Part shown: piece by piece, positions 8,644-16,632 of the stretch
Numbering within the stretch: the stretch's first letter is position 1
Layout of the letters: each line of letters begins with the position of its first letter
Source: Billgrantia montanilacus
GTDB lineage: Bacteria; Pseudomonadota; Gammaproteobacteria; Pseudomonadales; Halomonadaceae
Assembly (NCBI RefSeq): GCF_003336675.1
Contig: NZ_QPII01000019.1
Coordinates: 1-64,000, forward strand
DNA: 64,000 bases
Reading direction: 5' to 3'
Translations under genes and position numbers: made by a program
The notes under the pieces: model-generated
What the model saw: the letters and a program-made list of their open reading frames with translations, nothing else
What the model was told of the DNA's origin: nothing
The model's database searches: none

Positions 8644-9977
8644 CTGACTGGCAAATTCTGGTCGGTCGCGCGGCATCAGCCATCACCCAGCGCCGGGGCA
8701 CTCATGCCACGGCGCAAGAGGGGGGCAACGAGAGCCCGGATGGCCTGCTTTTCCTGGGAAATCCACACGAGACCGTGCCACGGGCGCTGTTGCTCGATCG
8801 CCGTCTGGGTGCCGTCGATATCCTCGGCTGGCAGATGATTCGTCTACTGGCCAATGCGGACCGCACGACAGCCTTCCCCACCTACGACGACCTCCAGCCA
8901 CTGCTGCGTAATGGTGTCGACAGCCAGGCCTCCCGGGGAACCGTTGCGAGGGTCATCGCTGTGCTGCGATTGACCCGGTGGCTGAGCCTGGCGCATCGCG
9001 CCAGGAACGAAACCACTGGCCGGGTTATCGGCAATGTCTACGTCCTGCACGACGAGCCGGTTGATACAGCGGAAGCCAGACTTCTGGATGACGACTACAT
9101 CGACTTCGTCTTGCAGAGCTGTCGGCACAAGAACCGCATCGTGCGAGAGGTCGCGATCTCCATGCGGGCCGAGCTCGAAGAAGAGGGCGCCCTGTCCGAT
9201 GTGGGTACTGCGGACCAGACCGCCCTCAAGGCTCCGATGGCGCGGCTGAATCGTCGGGCTCGGCGTTTCCAGGAGATGCGGTCGCAAGTGAACGCCCCTA
9301 GTTCACCTCGTGAACTCGAACAGTTCGCGGCCGCCTCCCCCCAGCTCTCCACGCGAACTCAAAGGAAAAACAAGGGCTTAGCAACTGGTTCTCCACGCGA
9401 ACCAAGTGACACTCCTTCGCGAACTGACCTGAGTTCTCCACGCGAACTCAGTCAGGAATCAAGCACTTACCGCTTAGTTCGCGACGCGAACTCAGTCCCT
9501 ACAGTAGTACGTAGTAGTAAGTTACCTACTACGAGTACGGGTAGTGAAAACCAGGACTCGCGACACGAACTGTTCTGGTCGGATCACCTCGAGCTGAGCG
9601 CCGATGAGAGGCGTTCACTCAGTGATGGGCTGAGCGACCTGCCCAACGATCTCTGCCAGGCGGTTTTGGACGAAACGTCGGGACGCGTGGCCGCCGGCAA
9701 GAGTGACAATCCGCGAGGTCTGCTTCACGCATTGATACGGCGTGCCAAGACGGGAGAGTTCCGTGCAACCCGATTCGCCCAGCGGCAGGCAGAGCGCCGT
9801 GGCGAGCGCTACATCACGGACACTCCGGACTCGGACAAGTCCCGTTCACCAAGTGACACACCGACGACAAGGCCCGTCCCGGCCCACCGCTCCGTGAGCC
9901 CACCGCTGGCGGTGACTCGCCAAGAGGCGGAAGCGGCCAGAGCGGAAATGCTCGCGTCTCTGGGGATCAAGCGCTAG
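8628..9977 (+). CDS. STY4528-family ICE replication protein
   Basis: The 449-residue protein matches the STY4528 'pathogenicity island replication protein' family. A conserved N-terminal block of about 200 residues begins GLLFLGNPHETVPRALLLD and includes helices such as LGWQMIRLLAN. A low-complexity Ser/Arg/Thr-rich middle (about residues 215-310) and a shorter C-terminal domain follow. The low-complexity section is encoded by a cluster of DNA palindromes described separately. The family name implies a role in element replication, but a biochemical function is not established here. It overlaps the DUF2857 gene by 16 bp. Confidence 0.86.
   Translation: MGRHVADWQILVGRAASAITQRRGTHATAQEGGNESPDGLLFLGNPHETVPRALLLDRRLGAVDILGWQMIRLLANADRTTAFPTYDDLQPLLRNGVDSQASRGTVARVIAVLRLTRWLSLAHRARNETTGRVIGNVYVLHDEPVDTAEARLLDDDYIDFVLQSCRHKNRIVREVAISMRAELEEEGALSDVGTADQTALKAPMARLNRRARRFQEMRSQVNAPSSPRELEQFAAASPQLSTRTQRKNKGLATGSPREPSDTPSRTDLSSPRELSQESSTYRLVRDANSVPTVVRSSKLPTTSTGSENQDSRHELFWSDHLELSADERRSLSDGLSDLPNDLCQAVLDETSGRVAAGKSDNPRGLLHALIRRAKTGEFRATRFAQRQAERRGERYITDTPDSDKSRSPSDTPTTRPVPAHRSVSPPLAVTRQEAEAARAEMLASLGIKR
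9300..9570 (+). repeat. Cluster of seven GTTC-N7-GAAC-like palindromes
   Basis: Seven related 15-bp sites (consensus gttctccacgcgaac) begin at about 9301, 9344, 9388, 9410, 9433, 9477 and 9556. Some are perfect dyads: gttcacctcgtgaac at 9301-9315 and gttcgcgacgcgaac at 9477-9491. Spacings of 43, 44, 22, 23 and 44 bp place most sites on the same helical face. They lie inside the STY4528 coding sequence and account for its Ser/Pro/Arg repeats. Iterons or autoregulatory operators are the likely explanations. Confidence 0.75.
9511..9532 (+). repeat. Inverted repeat inside the STY4528 gene
   Basis: A perfect 7-bp inverted repeat (gtagtag / ctactac) surrounds an 8-nt spacer, in a locally AT-richer, low-complexity stretch between the sixth and seventh palindromes. 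It could be part of an origin-like region. In RNA it would form a modest hairpin. Confidence 0.5.
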
Positions 9978-9985
9978 GCGGGAAT

Positions 9986-10004
9986 ACAGGAAACACGTTC
10001 CTGT
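9986..10004 (+). terminator. Hairpin after the STY4528 gene
   Basis: Stem acaggaa / ttcctgt with a 5-nt loop lies 9 bp after the STY4528 stop codon. No T-tract follows, so it is either a weak or factor-assisted terminator or an operator dyad for the TIGR03761 gene. Confidence 0.4.
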
Positions 10005-10097
10005 GCAATTACGTTTTCATGTGGCCCGTCGTAGAGCGCGCACGCCACAGTGCGGATCACATTGATGATCAACCTGGATGACCAAGGGGGACCGGAC

Positions 10098-10952
10098 ATG
10101 GCTGTAGACGCGAGCTCGATGGGTGCCTTGCGCAGCAAGATCAATCTAAGCCTGCACACCTATCACGCGACCAGATTGTGGTGGGGGCGCGGGGTTGAGA
10201 GTGGCAAGCCCCAGATCATCGGCATGCGGCAGTTTCTCTTCCTCGCCGGTGCAATCCAGCGCAATGCCACTCTCGACGATCCCTACGCCGATCACTGGAT
10301 GCTGTTGATCGATGAGAAGCTGGAGGAGGTGCGGGACAAGCTGGATACCGCCCTGGCCGATGCCGAGCGGCTCCTGGAGCAGGTCCCCAGCGAGCTCACC
10401 ATCGAAGAAAACGTCAACCAGCGACCGTTCAACACCCCGGTCTATACAGGCGGCCAGCAAGGCTGGCTGGCCCTTCGTCTGTTGATTGACTTCGATCGCC
10501 TGGTCCGCCATCTCCTGCTGGCCAGCCATGTTGCCTTCCTGTCGAGGGATGGGGCACATGACCGACTGAGGGTAGCCAATCACGCGTTGCGCAGCTTATG
10601 TGCCTTTCCCCAGCGCTACCCCGGCTACAGCGGCATCTCCCGTGATGACGTTGCCGCAAACAATGCCAAGGCTCGAGAAGCGCGGGAGAAGTTCGGCGAG
10701 CTGCCCCAGGACGTGCTCGATGGGTCACGACGCAGCCTATATGCCCCGCCGATTCAGAAAGTGCAGCAGGCTGCAGCATCGTACAACGCAGCTGCGGCCG
10801 GTCTCGACCAAGAGGAGAGCCCGGCTAATGGAACCGAGCGTGAGAGTAGGCAAGAACTTTCGTCACGTGATGACCCTTGTCATCAAACATACTTTGGACC
10901 CGAAGGGCTGAACGAAGGCAGAAATGATGGTGGCACCATCAAGGATACTTAG
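10098..10952 (+). CDS. ICE protein, TIGR03761 (PFL_4669) family
   Basis: The 284-residue product matches the TIGR03761 ICE family: an LSLHTYHATRLWWGR block near residue 22, then PYADHWMLLIDEKL and GWLALRLLIDFDRLVR. The function is unknown, but the gene is conserved between STY4528 and DUF3158/ssb genes in PFGI-1-like elements. The ATG at 10098 was chosen over an upstream one because the ribosome site aaggggg sits 8 bp before it and the family N-terminus begins here. The C-terminal 60 residues are low-complexity. Confidence 0.85.
   Translation: MAVDASSMGALRSKINLSLHTYHATRLWWGRGVESGKPQIIGMRQFLFLAGAIQRNATLDDPYADHWMLLIDEKLEEVRDKLDTALADAERLLEQVPSELTIEENVNQRPFNTPVYTGGQQGWLALRLLIDFDRLVRHLLLASHVAFLSRDGAHDRLRVANHALRSLCAFPQRYPGYSGISRDDVAANNAKAREAREKFGELPQDVLDGSRRSLYAPPIQKVQQAAASYNAAAAGLDQEESPANGTERESRQELSSRDDPCHQTYFGPEGLNEGRNDGGTIKDT
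10884..10896 (+). promoter_or_regulatory. Second copy of the 13-bp caaacatactttg motif
   Basis: Identical to the 13-mer upstream of parA (119-131). It lies in the last codons of the TIGR03761 gene, about 30 bp before the 59-bp tandem repeats. A shared regulator is possible but unproven. Confidence 0.3.
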
Positions 10953-11147
10953 AATCTGGCGGGCTGGGAGAAGTGGCCCGAAGTGATGGTGGCACCATCA
11001 AGGATACATAGAATCTGGCGGGCTGGGAGAAGTGGCCCGAAGTGATGGTGGCACCATCAAGGATACATAGAATCTGGCGGGCTGGGAGAAGTGGCCCGAA
11101 GTGATGGTGGCACCATCAAGGATACATAGAATCTGGCGGGCTGGGAG
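10925..11147 (+). repeat. 59-bp tandem repeat, about 3.8 copies, each with a 15-bp dyad
   Basis: Four nearly identical copies start at 10925, 10984, 11043 and 11102 with an exact 59-bp period. The fourth is cut after gctgggag. The only difference noted is ggatactt in copy 1 against ggatacat in the others. Every copy contains the perfect odd palindrome gatggtggcaccatc, a likely protein-binding dyad. The array spans the end of the TIGR03761 gene and the gap before DUF3158. Iteron, operator or partition-site roles are possible. Confidence 0.9.
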
Positions 11148-11190
11148 GGAGGCCTGAAGACGAGGCCTTCCTGTTAATGACACGGGAAGC

Positions 11191-11694
11191 ATGTACATGG
11201 CAATCGAGATGATGGCACCAAGTTGCTACCACGGATCTGCACCAGGTCGCTCCAGTGGGTCCGCACCCAATGCCTACGCAAAGGGCCTTTTGAAACCCTT
11301 TAAGGGTAAGGGGAGCCTGATCCGATTGAGGGATGAGCTCGAGGCGGAGGCAGCGGCGATGGTCCAGGAGGCCGTGGATATCGAGCAGCGATATAACTTC
11401 GGTCTTCTCTCCAAGCTTGGTCTGCTGATAAGGCATCATGGTGAGCACAATCACCGAGTGCCGTACCTCAGGTGGCGTGATCGAAAAGCCAAGAAGATGG
11501 GTAACGCCTTATGGGAGGGAGCGATGGCGCGGCGAGATCTCTCAGAGCCGATGCGACGAGAGCTTTATGACATCGAAGTGCTTCGGTGTCTGTTCAACGC
11601 CCAGGCGGGCGTCATCAATTCCGAGCTGCGTCGGCTTCGTACGGTGATCCCCACCCTGGAGCGTGCCGATCAGGTATTGGCAAAAGAAGTGTAA
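11191..11694 (+). CDS. DUF3158 family protein
   Basis: The 167-residue product resembles the DUF3158 ICE family. Its position between TIGR03761 and ssb, the helical core (LEAEAAAMVQEAVDIEQRYN...), and the C-terminal block RRELYDIEVLRCLFNAQ fit this family. The function is unknown. Upstream M codons at 11191 and 11197 compete; the latter gives MAIEMMAPS and either is possible. A half-copy of the 59-bp repeat dyad (gatggcacc) overlaps the first codons, which could link repeat binding to expression. Confidence 0.75.
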   Translation: MYMAIEMMAPSCYHGSAPGRSSGSAPNAYAKGLLKPFKGKGSLIRLRDELEAEAAAMVQEAVDIEQRYNFGLLSKLGLLIRHHGEHNHRVPYLRWRDRKAKKMGNALWEGAMARRDLSEPMRRELYDIEVLRCLFNAQAGVINSELRRLRTVIPTLERADQVLAKEV

Positions 11695-11710
11695 AACCCC
11701 TCGCCGTTTT

Positions 11711-11722
11711 CTTAACGTTTTC
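11711..11722 (+). promoter_or_regulatory. CTTAAC motif upstream of ssb
   Basis: The sequence cttaacgttttc starts 76 bp before the ssb start. The same cttaac(a/g)tt core recurs at 16933, 23467 and 35175, always 70-78 bp before an ICE gene that starts a new unit. Inferred promoter or activator site. Confidence 0.5.
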
Positions 11723-11786
11723 CCGAGACAGACATGGACCTCCACGGGACAGTAGTGGCACATCCCATGTGGCATAGGAGCTTCTG

Positions 11787-12275
11787 ATGAGCACACGGTT
11801 TATTGGCGAGGGCAACATCGGTTCCGACCCGATCGTCAAGATGTTCCCGAACAATGGCAACCAGCCACCCCGCGGCGTGATGCGCTTGAATGTTCGTTTC
11901 GACAATCTGGTGCCTACTGAGCATGGGTTGATCGATCGCGGCGGATTCTGGGCCAACGTCGAAGTTTGGGGACGCCAGGTTGAGGAGTGGTCGTCGCTGT
12001 ATCAGCGCAGCCAGCGTGTCTTGGTGATGGGGCGCATGGTGCAGGACACCTGGGAAAAGGACGGGGAGGAGCAGTCGGCATTCAAGGTCCAGGCGGATCG
12101 AGTCGGGATTCTGCCGTATCGAGTAACGGCTGTGGAGATGGACAACGCCGCATCTCAGAACGGGACGCCGCCGGAACAGCGGGCCGCTACGCCTCCAGCC
12201 GACATGCCGCCTTCAACCGAAGCCTCGGGCTCTGGTGCCGCTGGCGGATCTGGCATTGATGGCGGCGGTGTGTGA
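11787..12275 (+). CDS. ssb: Single-stranded DNA-binding protein, ICE type
   Basis: The 162-residue protein has an OB-fold of about 115 residues (GEGNIGSDPIVK..., FWANVEVWGRQVEEW, VLVMGRM) and a Gly/Ala/Pro-rich tail. It is diverged from chromosomal SSB and lacks the classical acidic DDDIPF tip, ending in GGGV instead, so contacts with host SSB-binding proteins may differ. It would coat transferred or replicating ICE DNA. A candidate promoter motif lies 76 bp upstream, and an aggagc site precedes the ATG. Confidence 0.88.
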   Translation: MSTRFIGEGNIGSDPIVKMFPNNGNQPPRGVMRLNVRFDNLVPTEHGLIDRGGFWANVEVWGRQVEEWSSLYQRSQRVLVMGRMVQDTWEKDGEEQSAFKVQADRVGILPYRVTAVEMDNAASQNGTPPEQRAATPPADMPPSTEASGSGAAGGSGIDGGGV

Positions 12276-12289
12276 GGGAGGATGTGACG

Positions 12290-12856
12290 ATGAGGATCTT
12301 GTTCCTGCTGGCATTTGGGGTTGCGACTCTAGTCATCGCCGGGTGCACGACTCAGGACCATGTGTATTCCCAGGGGCGGTGCTTGACCTGCATCAACAAC
12401 CCAGTCACGGGTGAACCCGTCAATTACGATCCGGAAGAAGAGCAGACGGAGCCCGCCAAAGATGCGGCCAGGGCCGCGAGCGCTCCCGTAATACCGACAA
12501 CGTTCGTTCTCAACGCGCCGATCGATGTCGATACAGCCTATGCGAGGCTGCGGAGTGCTTTCGGATTTCGGTCGGATGCCGACTTCAATCGCGATCTTCG
12601 CAGTGATCGGCTCATGCAGATGGATGAGGCATACCATCATGAAACCACTCCCGGCTCTTACTATCGACTCAGCGACTATGACAAGCAGGTCGTTGATGGT
12701 GTGGAGCACAGCATCATTCTGAGGGCAGAGATCCAGCGAGATGGAGATGGCTCTGCAATCCAGATGGAGTTCATGCCAGCAGGGAGCAACCTTACGTACG
12801 ACCCCGACGCAATGAAGGAGGCAATTCAGCAGCGTGTTGAGGACGTGCTGCTATAA
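12290..12856 (+). CDS. Putative lipoprotein
   Basis: The 188-residue product has a lipoprotein signal peptide ending VIAGC (Cys near residue 19). The start was placed at the ATG with a gggagg ribosome site, 15 bp after the ssb stop. The mature part has a region like those in DUF4136-type or outer-membrane lipoproteins (LRSAFGFRSDADFNRDL), but the family is uncertain. It is probably co-transcribed with ssb and acts in the periplasm or outer membrane. Confidence 0.7.
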   Translation: MRILFLLAFGVATLVIAGCTTQDHVYSQGRCLTCINNPVTGEPVNYDPEEEQTEPAKDAARAASAPVIPTTFVLNAPIDVDTAYARLRSAFGFRSDADFNRDLRSDRLMQMDEAYHHETTPGSYYRLSDYDKQVVDGVEHSIILRAEIQRDGDGSAIQMEFMPAGSNLTYDPDAMKEAIQQRVEDVLL

Positions 12857-13006
12857 CGAGGTCTTGAAACATGGTTGGAGAATATCAACGGCTGGGCGCC
12901 TTTGACTTATGGAAATTTGATGATTCTGGACCAATAGCAGCGAACATGGCGTTTCTGAAATAGATTGAAGTCAACAGTATGAAGCGTATGTTGCACCCAG
13001 CTAAGG

Positions 13007-13061
13007 GTGTCCACGCTTGCCAAAAAGGCAAGCATTGATTCGCCGTGAAGCCGGCGGACAC
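13007..13061. other. Three-stem inverted-repeat structure
   Basis: An outer stem gtgtcc/ggacac (13007-13012, 13056-13061) encloses two hairpins: a perfect 7-bp stem gcttgcc/ggcaagc with an A5 loop (13015-13033), and a gccg/cggc stem (13042-13055). It sits in the gap between convergent genes, immediately beyond the stop of the minus-strand gene. It may be a two-way transcription stop or a recombination-type structure. There is no long T-tract. The rest of 12857-13084 shows no gene. Confidence 0.5.
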
Positions 13062-13084
13062 AGATGTGGAGGCTCGGTCGGTTG

Positions 13085-13621
13085 TTATCTTAATTTTTCG
13101 TTTAGAGCTTTGCTTTCGCTCTCTAGGATGGCAATTTCGCAAGTTAGTTTATCAGCAGTTTTTTGAACCTCTGTAATTATCTTCTCAAGCTCTAAGAGAT
13201 TTATGTTTTTTGTTTCAGTATAGAATTCTTGTATTTTCGTGATTGCTTTTATTAAGTAATTTCTTTTTTTCGAGGCTTCTATTTTTCTTCGTTCATGGCT
13301 TACTTGCTGCCTTAGGTTTTCGGCTTTCTGTAGGCTGCGGCCAATTTCACTATGCATTCTTTCTAGTTTTATTTTTAGGTCCATTTTTTCTCGGTCAACT
13401 TCCGATAGTCTCCTTTTTATTTCCCCTTTTTCCCCAAGCCCTCCCCAGTATGACGTTATATTATTGATCTGAATTTGTCTTACTCTGAGCTTTATGTATA
13501 TTGCTTTTGCTTTATCAATGTCGCCGTCGGCTTTGGAAAACGCTTTCGCCCAGACACCTTCATTTATCTCGTTATTTTTTATTTCGTTGCTCACTTTTTC
13601 AAACAATGCGTAGTGCTGCAT
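13085..13621 (-). CDS. Coiled-coil hypothetical protein, AT-rich cargo
   Basis: A 178-residue Lys/Glu-rich protein with long coiled-coil-prone helices over roughly residues 65-178. It is AT-rich (many AAA, ATT and TTT codons), unlike its neighbours, and runs opposite to the ICE backbone, so it is probably acquired cargo between ssb and topB. No family is recognised, and no signal peptide or membrane segment is seen. Confidence 0.7.
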   Translation of the reverse strand: MQHYALFEKVSNEIKNNEINEGVWAKAFSKADGDIDKAKAIYIKLRVRQIQINNITSYWGGLGEKGEIKRRLSEVDREKMDLKIKLERMHSEIGRSLQKAENLRQQVSHERRKIEASKKRNYLIKAITKIQEFYTETKNINLLELEKIITEVQKTADKLTCEIAILESESKALNEKLR

Positions 13622-13710
13622 ACTCCCCCCTGGCGCCAGCCACCGTTGCCAATTTTTACTTAAGGATAGTTTAAAGTAGGCTCACCGGGATATCCAACTA
13701 TTCGAGCCTG

Positions 13711-13836
13711 TCAGGTTAGCGATTCGCGAGTCTGAATCTCGATCATCCGTTGCCATGGCGGTAAGGCATCCATCTGCGCCAGGAATCGCTCTCGAGCGCG
13801 GTTAGGGTACAGTGAGTATGAGGGGACCCAGGGAGT
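13711..13836 (-). pseudogene. IS5-family transposase N-terminal remnant
   Basis: On the minus strand this stretch encodes a block with RARERFLAQMDALPPWQRM, which resembles the start of IS5-family transposases, where an ERFL-x-MD-x2-PW motif precedes the catalytic region. No continuation of the transposase (DDE residues) follows; the frame ends within about 40 residues. It is inferred to be a relic of an IS that marks past insertion next to the AT-rich cargo gene. Confidence 0.5.
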
Positions 13837-13887
13837 CGGTTGATTGGCTGCGAGAGTGAGCAACAATTTTGGAGACAGAATACTTTG

Positions 13888-14112
13888 GTGGATCAACTGA
13901 GCAATGAGCGCATCGGCGTGTTCAATGCCGCCCAACTCCTCGGTGTGAGGGTTTCCGAGCTCAAGGAGGCGCTGCGTCTTGGGACAGACCTTCGAGGCCA
14001 TCCTCCCCCAAAACCCTTAGTCAAAGGTGCCGGCTCTACCGGTACTCTGATGCTGTTCCGTCTCGGCGATGTCATGGACCTGGCTGAGAAGATCGGGAGG
14101 GATCACCGGTGA
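13888..14112 (+). CDS. Small helix-turn-helix-like protein before topB
   Basis: The 74-residue product contains GVFNAAQLLGVRVSELKEALRLG, which looks like an HTH/excisionase-type recognition region. The C-terminal segment LMLFRLGDVMDLAEKIGRD is typical of small DNA-binding regulators. GTG 13888 was chosen because a ggaga site lies 13 bp upstream; TTG 13885 is an alternative. It lies about 100 bp before topB and may regulate it. Confidence 0.6.
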   Translation: MDQLSNERIGVFNAAQLLGVRVSELKEALRLGTDLRGHPPPKPLVKGAGSTGTLMLFRLGDVMDLAEKIGRDHR

Positions 14113-14213
14113 TGTCACTCAGGCGAAATCCTTTAACCCCGCGTTATCGTTTGTCCTTTCTCCCCACCGCAGGCTGACGGAATCTGTTTTCCATAACCTC
14201 ATGGGAGACAAAC

Positions 14214-16259
14214 ATGAAGCTTTTTCTCTGCGAGAAGCCGTCACAGGCCCGAGACATTGCCAAGGTGCTGGGGGCAAGCCAGAAGGGCGACGGGTGCCTG
14301 CGCGGCCATGGCACCGTCGTCACCTGGGGCTTCGGACACCTGCTCGAGCAGGCGCCGCCCGATGCATATGATCCCGCGTTCAAGCGTTGGGCGCTTGATA
14401 CCCTGCCGATCTTGCCGACGTCATGGAAGTTGGAGGTCAAAAAGAGTGGGCGCAAGCAGTTCGGGACGATCCGTAAACTGCTGAGAGAGGCTTCGGAGGT
14501 GGTGGTGGCCACCGATGCCGATCGCGAGGGCGAGACCATCGCCCGGGAGATCCTGGAGTACTGCGGTTACCGCGGGCCGGTGAGCCGCCTGTGGCTGTCG
14601 GCACTGGACGATGCCTCCATCCGCAAGGCGCTGGCCGACATTCGTCCCGGAGATTCGACCTATCCGCTCTACCTGGCTGGCCTGGGGCGTAGCCGTGCCG
14701 ATTGGCTGGTGGGCATGAACCTGACCAGGGCCTACACCGTGATGGCGAAGCAACAGGGGCACGATGGGGTGTTGTCCGTCGGTCGGGTCCAGACGCCGAC
14801 GCTGCGGCTTGTGGTGGACCGTGACAGAGAGATCGCGGACTTCATACCCAAGCCCTTCTGGGAGGTAGAGGCGCTGTTCCAGGCCAAGGGCGGTACTTTC
14901 AATGCGAAGTGGAAGCCGCGGGTCGAGTCGCTGCTGGATGACGCGGGGCGTTGCATCAACGAGGCTGCCGCACGGGAGCTGGTCCAGCGAGCTTCTGACG
15001 GGGAAGGGCGGGTCTCCTATTTGGGGACAGCGCGCAAGAAGGAGGCGCCGCCGTTGGTGATGGACTTGGCGACGCTGCAGCAGGAGGCCTCGCGGCGCTA
15101 TGGGTACGGGGCTCAGCAGGTGCTCGACGTCGCCCAATCGCTCTACGAGACCCACAAGGCCACCACTTATCCCAGGACCGATTGCCGCTACTTGCCGCTC
15201 TCTCAGCTGGAAGAAGCCGAAGGGGTGGTGACGGCGCTCCTGAAATCGGATCCGGAGCTTTCTCCGCTACGCGATCGCCTGGATCTGACGCGCAAGAGCC
15301 GGGTCTGGAACGACAGTCGGATCACGGCCCACCACGGGATCATCCCCACGACCTCGCCATGTGACCTATCGCGGATGGGCGAGCCCGAGCGCAACCTCTA
15401 CGATCTGATCCGTCGTCACTACCTCGCTCAGTTTCTGTCTCCCCATGAGTACGACCAGACCGATGTCGTCGTGAAGCTGGCGGGAGAGGACTTCGTGGCC
15501 ACCGGTCGGCAGGTTCGGGTCGAAGGATGGCGAGTGCTGTTCCCGAAGGCTGCGAAGGAGAGCGAGGAGAGTGATGCCGGCGGTACCGAAGGTGAAAGCG
15601 CTGGCCAGGCGTTACCGGCACTGTCCCAGGGAGAGGCGTGTCCGGTGCGCTCACTCGAGGTGGTGACCAAGCAGACGACCCCGCCCAGACCCTTCTCGGA
15701 AGGGACGTTGATCGCGGCGATGAAGCACGCGGCCCGCTTCGTCACCGATGAACGTCTGAAGGCCAGGCTCAAGGAGACGGCGGGCATCGGCACCGAGGCA
15801 ACCCGGGCGGGGATCATCGAGACGCTGTTGAAGCGGGGTTTCCTGAGGAAGCAGAAACGCGCTCTGGTCTCCACTCCCACGGCCCGTCAGCTCATCGATG
15901 CCTTGCCTGCCACGGTGACCGATCCAGGAATGACGGCCTTGTGGGAGCAAGCCTTGGATGAGATCGCCACGGGACACCTGGGGCTGGATGAGTTCATGGC
16001 TCGCCAGACGGCCTTGATCGACAAGCTGGTCAAGCATGCCGCCGGGGTGACGATGTCGCTGCCTCAGCAGCAGCCGGCTCAAAAATGCCCCGACTGCGGG
16101 GCGCCGATGCGCAAGCGCAAGGGCAGGAATGGCCCTTTCCTGGGGTGTAGCCGCTACCCGGAATGCATGGGAATCGTAAACCTCGGGAAGCAGCGAGGGA
16201 AGGCTAAAGGGGCTGGATCGCAAGGTCGCCGGAGTAAAGGAAGTGTGGCAAATGGCTGA
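14214..16259 (+). CDS. topB: DNA topoisomerase III (type IA)
   Basis: The 681-residue protein has all the type IA parts: an N-terminal Toprim domain (KLFLCEKPSQARDIAKVL, and the DADREGE motif near residues 101-107), the catalytic Tyr in TTYPRTDCRYL (residue 319), and a C-terminal zinc ribbon (KCPDCGAPM and GCSRYPECM, residues 624-652). It resolves catenanes and single-strand tangles, and would act in ICE replication or processing. An element-borne topB after ssb is standard for this family. Start ATG 14214 gives the conserved N-terminus, with gggaga upstream. Confidence 0.96.
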   Translation: MKLFLCEKPSQARDIAKVLGASQKGDGCLRGHGTVVTWGFGHLLEQAPPDAYDPAFKRWALDTLPILPTSWKLEVKKSGRKQFGTIRKLLREASEVVVATDADREGETIAREILEYCGYRGPVSRLWLSALDDASIRKALADIRPGDSTYPLYLAGLGRSRADWLVGMNLTRAYTVMAKQQGHDGVLSVGRVQTPTLRLVVDRDREIADFIPKPFWEVEALFQAKGGTFNAKWKPRVESLLDDAGRCINEAAARELVQRASDGEGRVSYLGTARKKEAPPLVMDLATLQQEASRRYGYGAQQVLDVAQSLYETHKATTYPRTDCRYLPLSQLEEAEGVVTALLKSDPELSPLRDRLDLTRKSRVWNDSRITAHHGIIPTTSPCDLSRMGEPERNLYDLIRRHYLAQFLSPHEYDQTDVVVKLAGEDFVATGRQVRVEGWRVLFPKAAKESEESDAGGTEGESAGQALPALSQGEACPVRSLEVVTKQTTPPRPFSEGTLIAAMKHAARFVTDERLKARLKETAGIGTEATRAGIIETLLKRGFLRKQKRALVSTPTARQLIDALPATVTDPGMTALWEQALDEIATGHLGLDEFMARQTALIDKLVKHAAGVTMSLPQQQPAQKCPDCGAPMRKRKGRNGPFLGCSRYPECMGIVNLGKQRGKAKGAGSQGRRSKGSVANG

Positions 16260-16593
16260 GCAGAGGAAGGTCGGAATGAGGCGGCTACGATACAAGCGCT
16301 GATCCACTTATCCTGTTGAATTGCCGTGATGAATGCTTTGTCCAAGTGTTGACCGCCAAGGCTGGACTGCCATAATGACAGGCGTACCCCGCTGGTCACT
16401 GGCGGTCATCAGTGACGCCCTTTGAGCCCTCAGTGGCTCAATTGACCCCCAAGTCTCCCGCGCCTCGTGCAAGGAGACGTCCCCACGCCACTTTACGCAT
16501 GCCGTGGCACCAGGTTGCACTGTCGGGGATTCGAGGCTCCTTTTACCCAGGTCAGCCTGGTGAGCTGGCCACCCCTCAACTTCCATCCAGTCT

Positions 16594-16632
16594 GGCCAGT
16601 GAGCGATCTCTGCTTGGGATTGCTCACTGGCC
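16594..16632. repeat. 11-bp inverted repeat in the topB-pilL gap
   Basis: A perfect 11-bp stem (ggccagtgagc / gctcactggcc) with a 17-nt loop. Intergenic inverted repeats of this type occur at oriT sites and operators. No T-tract supports a simple terminator. Confidence 0.6.

Noticed and set aside
10925..11147. The repeat array as a CRISPR
   Set aside because: The 59-bp units are contiguous with no variable spacers between them, and no cas genes are nearby. It is a tandem repeat.
10998..11198. A 66-codon minus-strand frame over the 59-bp repeats
   Set aside because: The apparent protein is just the translated tandem repeat (59 bp is not a multiple of three, giving three rotating frames). There is no start context.
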